Source: Schlesneria paludicola DSM 18645
Lineage (GTDB): Bacteria; Planctomycetota; Planctomycetia; Planctomycetales; Planctomycetaceae
DNA length: 64,000 nucleotides
Direction of reading: 5' to 3'
Assembly (NCBI RefSeq): GCF_000255655.1
Contig: NZ_JH636434.1
Span: 294,977 to 358,976 of the forward strand
Part shown: piece after piece, positions 19,077 through 28,091 of the stretch
How the letters are laid out: the number at the start of each line of letters is the position of its first letter
Position numbering within the stretch: the first letter of the stretch is position 1
Notes under the pieces: model-generated
The model's database searches: none
Seen by the model: the letters and a program-made list of their open reading frames with translations, nothing else
Told to the model about the DNA's origin: nothing
Program-made: the position numbers and the translations under genes

Positions 19077-19961
19077 ATGCTGAACAACGTCCGGATCGCC
19101 GCCGTCGCAGTCGACACTCAACCTGGAAACCTGTCTGACAATCTGCGGAAGATCGCGTATTGGACAAAGAAAGCAGCGGCCGCGGGGGCGAACCTGATTC
19201 TGTTCCAGGAACTGTCTTTGTCGGGGTTCATCCCGAACCACCCCACGGGTGATCATGACAAGTGGGTGCGAGAAGCGTTACAGGTCGGTCGGAAGATCGC
19301 AGAGCCCGTGAATGGCCCAGCCGTCAGACAATTGTCGCAAATCGCTGCCGAATCCGAAGTGTTGATTTCGGCCGGAATGTTCGAGGACGCTGGTAACGTC
19401 CTGCACAATACGCAGGTCCTGGTCGGAGGCAAAGGCTTGCTGGGATCGTGGCGAAAGATGCATGTTCCTATGTACGAAATGCCATTTTACTGCGGTGGCG
19501 GTGTCCCCGACGTGGTCGACACGCCCTTGGGCCGGGTCGGTGTGAACATCTGTTTCGACGTTCTGTTACCAGAATCGACGCGATTGCTGGCCGTGAAGAA
19601 CGCGGAAATCGCCCTCTTTCCGTTTGCGGCCGATCCACCACCAGTGACACCCCAAGGTTGGGCCAACTGGGCTTCGCTACCGATCAGGTCACGCTGTGCT
19701 GAAAACGGAATCTACGGCGTTGCTTGTAACTACGTCGGGACGGTGACGTGTGCTGGCGTCAGTCAGTCATTTCCGGGTGGAGGGATCATTGTCGATCCTC
19801 GAGGTCAAATCATGACCGAGTGGACTGCCGCGTCTGGCGAACCAGGAATGCTGATCAGCGATCTGTCCGCGGAGGTTTTGCGTGAAGCGCGCGCCGAGCC
19901 GGAATACCTGTATCGCTTCCGCCGACCGGAGCTTTATGGATCGCTCGCCAACATCTCGTGA
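19077..19961 (+). CDS. Carbon-nitrogen hydrolase (nitrilase superfamily)
   Basis: A 294-residue single-domain member of the nitrilase superfamily, which hydrolyses amides or nitriles through a Glu-Lys-Cys triad. All three are visible: Glu45 in LILFQELSLSG, Lys127 in GSWRKMHVP and Cys159 in VGVNICFDVLLPES. Length and spacing fit the amidase/omega-amidase/N-carbamoyl hydrolase branches. The ATG at 19077 is directly preceded by an in-frame TTG, which would add only one residue. The gene stands alone, so the substrate cannot be inferred from neighbours. It is probably cytoplasmic, with no signal peptide. Confidence 0.9.
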   Translation: MLNNVRIAAVAVDTQPGNLSDNLRKIAYWTKKAAAAGANLILFQELSLSGFIPNHPTGDHDKWVREALQVGRKIAEPVNGPAVRQLSQIAAESEVLISAGMFEDAGNVLHNTQVLVGGKGLLGSWRKMHVPMYEMPFYCGGGVPDVVDTPLGRVGVNICFDVLLPESTRLLAVKNAEIALFPFAADPPPVTPQGWANWASLPIRSRCAENGIYGVACNYVGTVTCAGVSQSFPGGGIIVDPRGQIMTEWTAASGEPGMLISDLSAEVLREARAEPEYLYRFRRPELYGSLANIS

Positions 19962-20096
19962 ATTGGGCGTCGACCGCAGATGGGGCAAGGATTTGGTTGG
20001 CCCTTGGGACTGCCAAGCTGAAGCACAGAAATGCCACGGTCCGGCCAATTGGGAGCCCGCAACAAAATACGTGGGCCGTATGTGGTTGGACCGATT

Positions 20097-20513
20097 TCAA
20101 AGACCTTCGGGCTGATCGACTGGCTGCTGAAAACAGAGACAGAACTGGTCCGGGTCGCGTGCGTAGACCTGTCGCATTCCGTATGAGGTCGTCTGAGGCG
20201 GTTCCACAGGCCAGTGCTTGTCGCACAGCAATTCATAGAATGCGTCGACATCCTCACAATTCAAGAACAGTGTGGTGTCTGCGTGCGCGATAGAACGTCC
20301 CGCGTCCGGTTGTGCGGGCCGCTCGTGTTCCTCGAAGGCCGAGTTCAACATGAGCGTCGCGCCGCCATTCTGGAGCATGGCCCAGAAAAGTGGCTTCGCA
20401 GGATCGGATGTCGACACCACGGCGAACTCGAGTACGTCGCGATAGAACGCGATCGACTTCAGAATGTCGAAAACCTGTAATAGTGGAACGGCAGACTGGA
20501 TCGCGCCGGACAT
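20097..20513 (-). CDS. VOC-fold (glyoxalase/bleomycin-resistance-like) protein
   Basis: A 138-residue protein of the vicinal oxygen chelate superfamily. It has the two beta-alpha-beta-beta-beta halves: AVPLLQVFDILKSIAFYRDVLEFAVV at the start and DTTLFLNCEDVDAFYELL in the second half, ending DPDQFCLCFQQ. Such proteins are metal-dependent lyases, dioxygenases or drug-binding proteins; the exact activity cannot be told. The ATG at 20513 is chosen because AAGGAGA lies just upstream; the frame extends to 20585 without a better start. It converges with the nitrilase-family gene. Confidence 0.85.
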   Translation of the reverse strand: MSGAIQSAVPLLQVFDILKSIAFYRDVLEFAVVSTSDPAKPLFWAMLQNGGATLMLNSAFEEHERPAQPDAGRSIAHADTTLFLNCEDVDAFYELLCDKHWPVEPPQTTSYGMRQVYARDPDQFCLCFQQPVDQPEGL

Positions 20514-20638
20514 CTGGTTCTCCTTAGACGAGATCGTACCGGATTTCGATCGTTCAGCTATTCGAGACACAGACCGTCCCGTCACGCCATAACAGGCTAT
20601 CGCGGCAAAATTGTGACGCCAGGATTTGATTCCACAAA

Positions 20639-20674
20639 AAAACGCAGCCGGAGAATGAACCCCGGCTGCGTTTT
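20639..20674 (-). terminator. Strong bidirectional-type intrinsic terminator
   Basis: CGCAGCCGG (20643-20651) pairs with CCGGCTGCG (20662-20670), flanked by an A run on the left and a TTTT run on the right, so it can terminate in either direction. It lies just after the stop of the minus-strand 748-residue gene, whose terminator it probably is. Confidence 0.85.
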
Positions 20675-20700
20675 AAGCTAATTCAAATCAAATCGACTGT

Positions 20701-22947
20701 TCAGTCGATCGAGATGGCGACCCAACCATCGACCAGTCGGATCTTTGTCACGTAAGCCACAAGAGTCTTCTCAGGAGCTTTGAACTCAATCTTGCTATCG
20801 ACAGCACGGTCAGGCAGAACGGATTGAATCTTCTTGCGAACAACCGCATTAATCTGGATACCGCCGCCTTGGCCTTCAGCCGCTGCAACGATCACGTTTC
20901 CGCGTCGTGCATTGATCTTCGTGCCTTCCACGTCGAAGGCAATCGGAACGGTGATTTCTCGCGTTGGGATATCGTCCTGGCCTTCACGTTTGAAGCCAGC
21001 ACGAATCACAATTTGGAGTTCGCCGTCGACGATTCGCAGTCGGATTGGATCTGAGGCCGCGAAGATGATCGCGCTCAGTGACTTTTCTTCTTCACCTGGT
21101 TTTTCATCAGCAGGCAAGGCGCTCGGATCGGCCGGTGGTGCTTCGAACTTGAACGGGCGATTGAGTGCCTTCGTCAGGAACTCTTCGATCTTGGTTCGCA
21201 GTTCCGCTTCGGTCAGCGTCTGGCCTGCAATCCCCATTTGATCGATCGCATTGTTCAAAACCGTTTCGTGCAACAGTGCCGTTGCGCCGGTGGCGGTCAT
21301 CAGGCTGCTTTCGGGGACATCTGCACCGATTTGATCTTTCGACATCAGTCGTGCATTCATCGTCAGCAGGCGATCCGTTGACTGATAGCTGTAGCTATCT
21401 GGGAACAGTCCGGCATTTCGCAGTCCGCTGAACAACTCGCGATTGAGCTGGTCGCCGGCTGAGGCAAATGACGAGTCCACTTCGCTGTTGAATCGGGGCA
21501 GTACGCCATCCTGCACTCGGCTGGCAGCAATCGCTTCAGCTTCGCCACGTCGCTTTTCAACTTCACCAGCCGCAATGCGGTTGGCGATTCCGCCGAGAAT
21601 CGGCACGCCCGAAAACTGGGTCGCGATCCCGGTTGTGGTATTGTGAGGTGAAACGCTGATCGTTGCGGGCCGCGTGCTGAATCGATCACCGTCAAAGTTA
21701 ATTTCTTTGGACGCCGTAAAGGTGTGGTTGCCAAAGGTCCAGACGGTGGCCTGTGGTGTCACGCCTTGCGTGTTCGACTGAATATGGCCGTTCAAACGCA
21801 GATCGAACCGCGCAGTGTTGTTGCTTGGTTTCAAGTCGACGTTGACCGTCGTATTGGTGATCTGGCACCCACTGACCGTCGCTCCGAGAACGCAGTCTGA
21901 AACCGGTCCGGTTTCCTGGCGATTCTGCGACATCAAACGGTTCAGGAAATCTTCGGTAACCAGCAAACGCAGGTTGTAATTGAACAACCGATTCTGCAGC
22001 GATGACGCGACACGCTCGCCACCATCGGCCGAGACGAAACGCACTCGGGCAAACGCATGTCGCAGATCCGAGGCCTTTTCGCCCGTGGTTGCATAGGTAT
22101 CAACGGCAGTCGCCAGTGACTTGAACTCGTTCCGCAACGACTTCATAGCTTCATCAGCGTTCGACCAGGCGGCCGAACTAACGTACAGGTTGACGGCGTT
22201 CGCGTAGGATTCAAATGCGGGGCGGCTGGCGAATTCCTTTTGGCTTCCGTCCAGCAGATAGCTGCGGCCCAGCAGGTTGGCCTGTGAGGTTTTTGCAGCT
22301 GCGAGAGCGGCTGGACCTTGAGGATCAGCCGCCAGGGCCGTCTTGACGTCTTCCACTTTGAAGTACGAGAGCCACAGCGAGCCATTTCCGATCGTCGACA
22401 GGTACCGTTCCAACCCATCAATATTCGACTGCAGTTCAGCGGCGCGCGTCTTGATCTTGCTGCCGGTCTGCTTGACATCGTGGAATTCGAGCGTATCCAG
22501 GGTGGCTTCGGCAAGTTCAATTCGCATCGACAGACTGTTATGCAGTGCGGTCAGCGGATTGTGCAGCGAGGCATAGCGGGAATCGTCGAGCGCGCGTCGC
22601 ATCACGTCGAGCTTGATCTTCAGATTGCCCAGCGCCTGACGCTGTGCATTCGCGTCTGTGCTGTCGATCTTCGAATAGAAGTCGGCCACTGCTGCGGAGG
22701 CACTCTTCGACCATTCTGCCCAGTTGCCGTCGAGCTTGGCGAATTCGCCTTCGCTCAAGTCTGCGGGGGGACTCGCTGGAAAGATTCCACTCAGGCCCGT
22801 GCCCGAAAGCTTCGCAGCGTCTTCGACGGCAAAAATGCCCGTCGCGGCCAAGCCAATGACACTCAGCAGTGCGAAACTGTGAGCCAGCTTGTTTTTTCGC
22901 CAATACCGTTCAGACAACCATGATGTCCGAGTCTTCCGCTCCGTCAT
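20701..22947 (-). CDS. Large exported or membrane-anchored protein of unknown function
   Basis: I do not recognise this 748-residue protein. After a basic N-terminus one hydrophobic segment (about 23-41, FALLSVIGLAATGIFAV) acts as signal anchor. Residues 65-330 are mostly helical and charged, with a run of leucine-rich helices that could form coiled coils. Residues 340-480 look beta-rich (GATVSGCQITNTTVNVDL, ARFDLRLNGHIQSNT). A short Ala/Glu-rich helix (470-490) separates this from a final region with a Pro-rich acidic linker (615-635) and beta-rich end. The two cysteines in DCVLGATVSGC could bridge outside the cytoplasm. It has its own terminator and stands alone. A planctomycete-specific cell-envelope protein is a reasonable guess, no more. 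Confidence 0.75.
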   Translation of the reverse strand: MTERKTRTSWLSERYWRKNKLAHSFALLSVIGLAATGIFAVEDAAKLSGTGLSGIFPASPPADLSEGEFAKLDGNWAEWSKSASAAVADFYSKIDSTDANAQRQALGNLKIKLDVMRRALDDSRYASLHNPLTALHNSLSMRIELAEATLDTLEFHDVKQTGSKIKTRAAELQSNIDGLERYLSTIGNGSLWLSYFKVEDVKTALAADPQGPAALAAAKTSQANLLGRSYLLDGSQKEFASRPAFESYANAVNLYVSSAAWSNADEAMKSLRNEFKSLATAVDTYATTGEKASDLRHAFARVRFVSADGGERVASSLQNRLFNYNLRLLVTEDFLNRLMSQNRQETGPVSDCVLGATVSGCQITNTTVNVDLKPSNNTARFDLRLNGHIQSNTQGVTPQATVWTFGNHTFTASKEINFDGDRFSTRPATISVSPHNTTTGIATQFSGVPILGGIANRIAAGEVEKRRGEAEAIAASRVQDGVLPRFNSEVDSSFASAGDQLNRELFSGLRNAGLFPDSYSYQSTDRLLTMNARLMSKDQIGADVPESSLMTATGATALLHETVLNNAIDQMGIAGQTLTEAELRTKIEEFLTKALNRPFKFEAPPADPSALPADEKPGEEEKSLSAIIFAASDPIRLRIVDGELQIVIRAGFKREGQDDIPTREITVPIAFDVEGTKINARRGNVIVAAAEGQGGGIQINAVVRKKIQSVLPDRAVDSKIEFKAPEKTLVAYVTKIRLVDGWVAISID

Positions 22948-23675
22948 GAATCCGCTCCATTCAAAATGCTATGTTTTGTTCCAAGGTGGTCGACTGCCTG
23001 CCGATCAAACCTGGATCACGCGCCCATGACGGCAATTCCATTCGCCAGCGCTGTTTATCGTCCACGATCCCTCTGGACACGAGTGCGACAGGTTGAAACT
23101 CATCGACGTGCTGGGATGACGATCCCACCAACGGGTAAAACCTACGTCAATGGAACGAATTTCCCAATCGATACATTTCGCCGTTCCCCCGCAGTTTACA
23201 TGCCGCGATGATGGGGTTCAATGAACGCGATGGACAATTGTCGTAACTAAGTCAAGAGGAGTTTTCGGGCAGGGTTTCGCAATTCGCACGAACGGAATCT
23301 CAACACAATCGAATTCGTTCTACCGATCTCGCCATGACACTCAAAGAGAGGCGGGATTGCGAGAACGGCCTACTTACTGCAAACAGGCGCCGGGACGACC
23401 CGTCGTCGGTGGGAACGCTGATCGCATCACAAAGGCGATCGTTGTTTGGAATCGGTTTCACTTCGCGTCCGGAAGCAACTTGATTCGCCAAGGCGGCAGA
23501 GTCAGCCGAACACGATCAACTTTGCATAAATTGCGCGATCGCAGTGCTCGGAATGCATCCAACTCGCCTTGTTCGACAATGCCTCTAGATTTACCGTCCC
23601 GCGCAGGCTGCTCACGACTTTCAGGAATCAGTCGAAACGGGATGGTGAACGGAAGTGAAGTCAGGCGGACGAAAC
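22948..23675. other. 728-bp intergenic region with no feature seen
   Basis: It lies between two divergent genes for exported proteins. Short open frames on both strands are rich in Arg, Ser and Pro and resemble no protein. No repeat, promoter of consensus type or RNA gene was recognised. Confidence 0.55.
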
Positions 23676-24518
23676 ATGAAAATGTGGCATCGAGCGATTT
23701 GGGCGGTCGTGGGGTTCTGGTGTGTCGCCAGTGCGGCGGTCGCGCAGGATATTCGGGTCTATACTCAAATTTACGATCGTTCGAAGGCCACGACGTCAAG
23801 GGGCGCGGCGCCGGTGCTGGTCGCCAAGAGCCTGATGTTGTTTCACGCGGGCAAGGTCTACGATCTGATTGATCCAGGGCAAGAGGTCACAATCTACGAA
23901 CCGGCGCTCAGCCAGTTCACAGTGCTCAATTCGCAGCGACAGTTGCGCACGGAACTCAGTCAGTCCGAGATCCGCCGTTTTCTGGGAATGGCTGAGGCCG
24001 AGGTGCGTAAACATTTGGGAGCCCCGTTCGACGATTCGTCAAACGTGTCGCGAAAAGCTGTCGAGATCCTACAATTCCAATTGCGGCCAAACTTTGAAGT
24101 CACCTTCGACGAGGCGAAATTGCATTTGTCCTTGCACGCCCCTGAATTCCAATATGTGGTCGAAGGAACCGTGCCAAAGATCGAAAACGTGACGGAAAAG
24201 TACCTGAACGTTGCGGACTGGACGGCGCAGCTCAATTCGGTACTTCATCCGCAGTCGCTTCTACCAGAGCCTCGGCTGGCTCTCAACCAGGAAATGCGTC
24301 AGCGTGGAATTGTCCCCAAATCCGTTGAATTGCGAGTCGGGGCGAATCCGGAAGTGCATCTGGTCGCGAAGCACGATTGGACTTGGGGCTTGTTGGAAAC
24401 CGATCGGCAACTGATCGCCGACTGGGAGAAGCAACTGCAAGACCCCAAACTCAAGCGACTGTCGTTTCAAAAGTTCCAGCAGGTGATGCTGACGACTGAA
24501 ACGGCGAAACGTCGCTAA
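23676..24518 (+). CDS. Exported protein of unknown function with LolA-like beta character
   Basis: A 280-residue product starting MKMWHRA, with a clear signal peptide (AIWAVVGFWCVASAAVAQ, cleavage after Ala-Val-Ala). The mature protein begins DIRVYTQIYD and has repeated short strands: LVAKSLMLFHAGKVYDLI, EVTIYEPALSQFTVLN and PNFEVTFDEAKLHLSLH. This resembles planctomycete periplasmic proteins of the LolA/LppX-like half-barrel type, in which a lipid or hydrophobic ligand is held, but no diagnostic motif was found. A GTG seven codons upstream is a possible but weaker start. It stands alone between two long intergenic gaps. Confidence 0.75.
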   Translation: MKMWHRAIWAVVGFWCVASAAVAQDIRVYTQIYDRSKATTSRGAAPVLVAKSLMLFHAGKVYDLIDPGQEVTIYEPALSQFTVLNSQRQLRTELSQSEIRRFLGMAEAEVRKHLGAPFDDSSNVSRKAVEILQFQLRPNFEVTFDEAKLHLSLHAPEFQYVVEGTVPKIENVTEKYLNVADWTAQLNSVLHPQSLLPEPRLALNQEMRQRGIVPKSVELRVGANPEVHLVAKHDWTWGLLETDRQLIADWEKQLQDPKLKRLSFQKFQQVMLTTETAKRR

Positions 24519-24839
24519 CGGGTCGTTCAGACCGTACGACCAGAATCGACTGCCGTGCACACACCATGCGCGGTCGGTGGCACTCGTCAAAGCAGAGCCC
24601 CCGTGAACGTGCCAGATCGGTTGACGAGCGATTTCTGCGGCGGTCTCGTCGTTCGCTTGACGTGTCGGTGCCGTGATCCGTCAGTTCTGATGTCATGGTG
24701 TCAACTGACAACTTTCATGCTGATGGCTACCATTAAGTCGATAACAGCCTCGATTCGTGTTGTTGGGAGGATGGTTCCACGCTCGTGGACTCGTTCGACG
24801 GGCCATTGAGCGATTCTCGTTACCGGGGAATAACGCACC
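24519..24839. other. 321-bp intergenic region with no feature seen
   Basis: Nothing convincing on either strand apart from a short weak inverted repeat (GGTCGT/ACGACC) just after the upstream stop. Confidence 0.5.
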
Positions 24840-25235
24840 ATGGCACACAGTACGACTCCATTTCTGATGTTCGAGGGCAAGGCACGTGAGGCGATGTCGT
24901 TCTACGTCTCGCTCTTTAAGCGGTCTGAGATTCTTCTGGATGAGGCCTGGAAGGTCGGCGATCTGGGTCGACCAGGGTTGATCAAACGCGGCGAATTTTC
25001 GCTGAATGGTCAACGGTTTATCTGCTTTGATTCACCCGTTCATCATGACTTTCAGTTCACGCCTTCGATCTCGCTATTCGTAGAGTGCGAATCCGAATCC
25101 GAACTCGACACGGTATTTCAGCAGCTTTCGGAGGGTGGGCAAATCTTGATGCCGCTGGGAAACTATGGGTTTAGCACCAAGTTCGGCTGGCTCAACGACC
25201 GCTTTGGTGTCTCGTGGCAGCTGAATCTGACGTGA
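24840..25235 (+). CDS. PhnB-type VOC protein (3-demethylubiquinone methyltransferase-like fold)
   Basis: A 131-residue VOC-fold protein of the PhnB/YfcH-like branch. It opens TPFLMFEGKAREAMSFYVSLF, the typical PhnB start, and continues FSLNGQRFICFDSPVHHDFQFTPSISLFVECES, then a second half ending STKFGWLNDRFGVSWQLNL, which is also typical (DRFGVSWQ). Members have no firmly assigned activity although databases often label them 3-demethylubiquinone-9 methyltransferases. The gene has its own short upstream gap and no operon partner. Confidence 0.88.
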   Translation: MAHSTTPFLMFEGKAREAMSFYVSLFKRSEILLDEAWKVGDLGRPGLIKRGEFSLNGQRFICFDSPVHHDFQFTPSISLFVECESESELDTVFQQLSEGGQILMPLGNYGFSTKFGWLNDRFGVSWQLNLT

Positions 25236-25434
25236 TCCGCGGTCATGGACGAGCCGTTTCGTTGCCGACGCCGAGTCAATGGGGGACGCCATTTCGGAAG
25301 TGGCGAGCGTACGCGGCGAGCGACTCTAGAATTGGCGCTGCCTGTGGTCTCGCGCCCAGACTCGCTATAACCATTGGATATGCCTCAGGATTTGGAATTC
25401 ACGCACTGTTGTTCGATCGTTTTGAGCAGGATCC

Positions 25435-26916
25435 ATGTCGATAACTCAATCTCACTCGGATTCGCGGACATCAATGCCGCGTCCGCATCAGCTTCTGGAA
25501 CGCCTGAAAGCGATCGTGGGCATCGAATCGATGCTGTACGATCCCGATGAATTGCTCGTGTACGAGTGCGATGGATTCGTCGTCGAGAAGAAGTCTCCAG
25601 ACGTCGTGGTCTTTCCGACGACGACGGAGCAGGTTGTCGCCATCGTCAAGCTGTGCAACGAGTTCGAAGTGCCATTCGTGCCGCGCGGTGCTGGAACCAG
25701 CCTGGCCGGTGGCTGCCTGCCCGTTGGCGGCGGCGTCATGATCACGCTCACCAGGATGAAGCGAATCCTAGAAGTGAATTATCGCGATCGATACGCGATC
25801 GTCGAACCGGGGCTGGTCAATGTCCATCTGACACAGCATCTCAAGGGAAGTGGGTATCACTATGCCCCTGATCCATCAAGTCAGGGGGCATGTACGATCG
25901 GCGGAAACTTCGCCACGAACTCCGGCGGACCGCACACGCTGAAATACGGTGTCACGGTCAACCACGTGCTGGGGGCCGAGGTGGTGTTGCCTGATGGAGA
26001 GGTCGTGCAATTAGGTGGCCCCGTTGAGGAAGCGCCTGGGTATGATCTGACCGGCTTGTTCGTCGGCAACGAGGGCACGTTGGGAATCGCGACGAAAGTG
26101 ATCGTACGGCTGACGCGAGATCCTGCCGCGTATCGTACGATGTTGGGTGTGTTCGAAACGGTTGCGGATGCAACCCGCGCGATCAGTGACATTATCGGTG
26201 CCGGAATTGTCCCCGCTGCACTTGAGATGATGGATCAAGGAATCGTCGGAGCACTCGAACAGGCCTTTCATTTCGGCTTTCCTCTCGACGCCGGCGCCGT
26301 CCTGCTCATTGAAGTCGACGGCCTGGAAGTCGCGGTCGAAGACGAAGCCCAGAGAATTATTGATCTCTGCACCAAGAACAGCGCTCGTGAAGTTCGGCGA
26401 GCGAACACGCCGAAAGAGCGACTTCTTCTTTGGAAGTGTCGGAAGCAGGCCTTCGGCGCGATCGGTCGCCTGAGCCCCAGCTACTGCACGCAGGACGGAG
26501 TTGTTCCTCGGACAAAGTTGCCGCAAATCCTGGAATTCATCATTGATTGCGGTCAGCGATATGGAATTCGGATCGTGAATGTGTTTCATGCAGGAGACGG
26601 AAATATCCACCCGATCCTGTTGTTCGATGAACGCGATTCCGAACAGGTGGCCCGTGTGCTGAAAGCGAGTGACGAGATTCTGGGCAAGTGTATTGATCTG
26701 GGCGGAAGCGTTACCGGTGAACACGGGATCGGCGTCGAGAAGATCAGTTTTATGGATCGGCTTTTTACTGCGGAAGATCTCAAAGTCATGCGATCGATCC
26801 GCGATTGCTTTAACCCAACTGGGCGTTGCAGCCCAGGGAAGATGCTGCCTACGCTCGCGGGGTGCGGAAACGAAAGCATCATCAAACAAAAGCCGGGCCG
26901 CCGCGCAGCAATGTGA
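25435..26916 (+). CDS. FAD-linked oxidase, glycolate oxidase GlcD-like
   Basis: A 493-residue flavoenzyme of the GlcD / D-lactate dehydrogenase family, oxidising a 2-hydroxyacid to a 2-oxoacid. The FAD-binding PCMH domain shows VPRGAGTSLAGGCLP, YAPDPSSQGACTIGGNFATNSGGPHTLKYG and LFVGNEGTLGIAT. The C-terminal substrate domain has NVFHAGDGNIHPILLFD and TGEHGIGVEK, the usual metal-binding His/Glu region. AGGA lies just before the ATG at 25435. GlcE and GlcF partners are absent here, so it may use another electron acceptor. The adjacent 2-hydroxyacid dehydrogenase could act on related substrates such as glyoxylate/glycolate; that link is inference. Confidence 0.92.
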   Translation: MSITQSHSDSRTSMPRPHQLLERLKAIVGIESMLYDPDELLVYECDGFVVEKKSPDVVVFPTTTEQVVAIVKLCNEFEVPFVPRGAGTSLAGGCLPVGGGVMITLTRMKRILEVNYRDRYAIVEPGLVNVHLTQHLKGSGYHYAPDPSSQGACTIGGNFATNSGGPHTLKYGVTVNHVLGAEVVLPDGEVVQLGGPVEEAPGYDLTGLFVGNEGTLGIATKVIVRLTRDPAAYRTMLGVFETVADATRAISDIIGAGIVPAALEMMDQGIVGALEQAFHFGFPLDAGAVLLIEVDGLEVAVEDEAQRIIDLCTKNSAREVRRANTPKERLLLWKCRKQAFGAIGRLSPSYCTQDGVVPRTKLPQILEFIIDCGQRYGIRIVNVFHAGDGNIHPILLFDERDSEQVARVLKASDEILGKCIDLGGSVTGEHGIGVEKISFMDRLFTAEDLKVMRSIRDCFNPTGRCSPGKMLPTLAGCGNESIIKQKPGRRAAM

Positions 26917-26952
26917 TCGTGTCCTGCAGTCTAGACCCGTTTGTCAAAAGTC

Positions 26953-27068
26953 CTCTGTGTCTCCGTGCCTTTGTGACTCCCTCACTTCCGCTGGACCCAC
27001 ATGTACGTTTTGCGTACTTGGGCCGCACATTGGTGGAAAGGAAGACGCAGAGGCACGGAGACACAGAG
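26953..27068. repeat. 116-bp element with perfect 18-bp terminal inverted repeats
   Basis: CTCTGTGTCTCCGTGCCT (26953-26970) is the exact reverse complement of 27051-27068. An inner small hairpin GTACG/CGTAC (27003-27017) lies near the centre, so the whole can fold into one long structure. It is noncoding and sits in the gap between two plus-strand genes. It resembles a non-autonomous mobile or palindromic intergenic repeat. Confidence 0.7.
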
Positions 27069-27107
27069 AGAATGTCATTCAGTCGTATTTCCTATTGAGA
27101 TCTGAAG

Positions 27108-28049
27108 ATGCCGACGCCAATTCCTGTCATGTGTGATGGGCCTCCTCCCGCGCTGCGTGACTTGCTGGGACCCGAAATTGAGATCCTGGAGTGGGATGAC
27201 AGCCCCGATTCGCCCGCACTCGCTCGAGCCGTTGGAATCCTGGCCTACGGCCATCCGCGCGTTGACGGACCGATGATGGATCGAGCCCCCAACTTGAAAG
27301 TCGTCATTAATCATGGCGTCGGGGTGGACCATATTGATGTCTCCGCTGCCCATGAGCGGAAGATCCCCGTGGGCAACACTCCAGGATGTCTGGATGCGTC
27401 GACTGCCGACATGACGATGGCCTTGATGCTCGCTGTCGCACGGAATGTGGTCACGGGCGACCATGTCGCACGCTCGCCCGGCTTCACGCACTATGATCCT
27501 TCCGACATGATCGGCTATGAAGTCTCTGGCAGTACGCTGGGGATTATCGGCCTGGGACGGATCGGTCGGCAGGTCGCCAAACGAGCGAACGCGTTCGAGA
27601 TGAAGGTGCTCTATCACAATCGCCGTCGTGACGAGGCGGCGGAACGTGAACTGGGGGTAATCTATGCCGAGTTCGATGATTTGCTAAAGCAAGCGGACTT
27701 TGTTTCGCTGAATTGTCCGTTGACACCAGAAACGACGAATCTGATTGGCACGCGAGAGCTGGGGCTGATGAAGCCAACTGGCATCCTGCTGAATTTAGCC
27801 CGTGGTCCGGTCGTCGATCACGATGCCTTATATGCGGCACTCCATTCGCGTCGTATTGCAGGAGCGGGGCTGGACGTCACCGCTCCGGAACCGCTACCGC
27901 GGAATCATCCTTTGCTGCGATTGTCGAACGTGGTCATCACACCGCATCTGGGAAGTGCGACCGATCGCACTCGCCAGAAAATGGCAGAGATGTCCGTCGT
28001 CAACCTGCGAGCCGGACTACGCGGCGATCCGCTGCCCTGGCCCGTTTGA
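27108..28049 (+). CDS. D-isomer-specific 2-hydroxyacid dehydrogenase
   Basis: A 313-residue NAD(P)-dependent oxidoreductase of the D-2-hydroxyacid dehydrogenase family, which includes phosphoglycerate dehydrogenase, glyoxylate reductase and hydroxypyruvate reductase. The Rossmann motif is LGIIGLGRIGRQVAKRA (about 144-160). The catalytic Arg sits in LNLARGPVVD, the Glu in TAPEPLPRNHPL and the His in VITPHLGSATDRT. Length suits a glyoxylate/hydroxypyruvate reductase rather than a full SerA with ACT domain. The substrate cannot be settled from sequence alone. The speA start lies 42 bp downstream, so the two may be cotranscribed. Confidence 0.9.
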   Translation: MPTPIPVMCDGPPPALRDLLGPEIEILEWDDSPDSPALARAVGILAYGHPRVDGPMMDRAPNLKVVINHGVGVDHIDVSAAHERKIPVGNTPGCLDASTADMTMALMLAVARNVVTGDHVARSPGFTHYDPSDMIGYEVSGSTLGIIGLGRIGRQVAKRANAFEMKVLYHNRRRDEAAERELGVIYAEFDDLLKQADFVSLNCPLTPETTNLIGTRELGLMKPTGILLNLARGPVVDHDALYAALHSRRIAGAGLDVTAPEPLPRNHPLLRLSNVVITPHLGSATDRTRQKMAEMSVVNLRAGLRGDPLPWPV

Positions 28050-28091
28050 ACACACCGATTGACAGGCCCTCGACCAGGAACCAGAGAAGTC

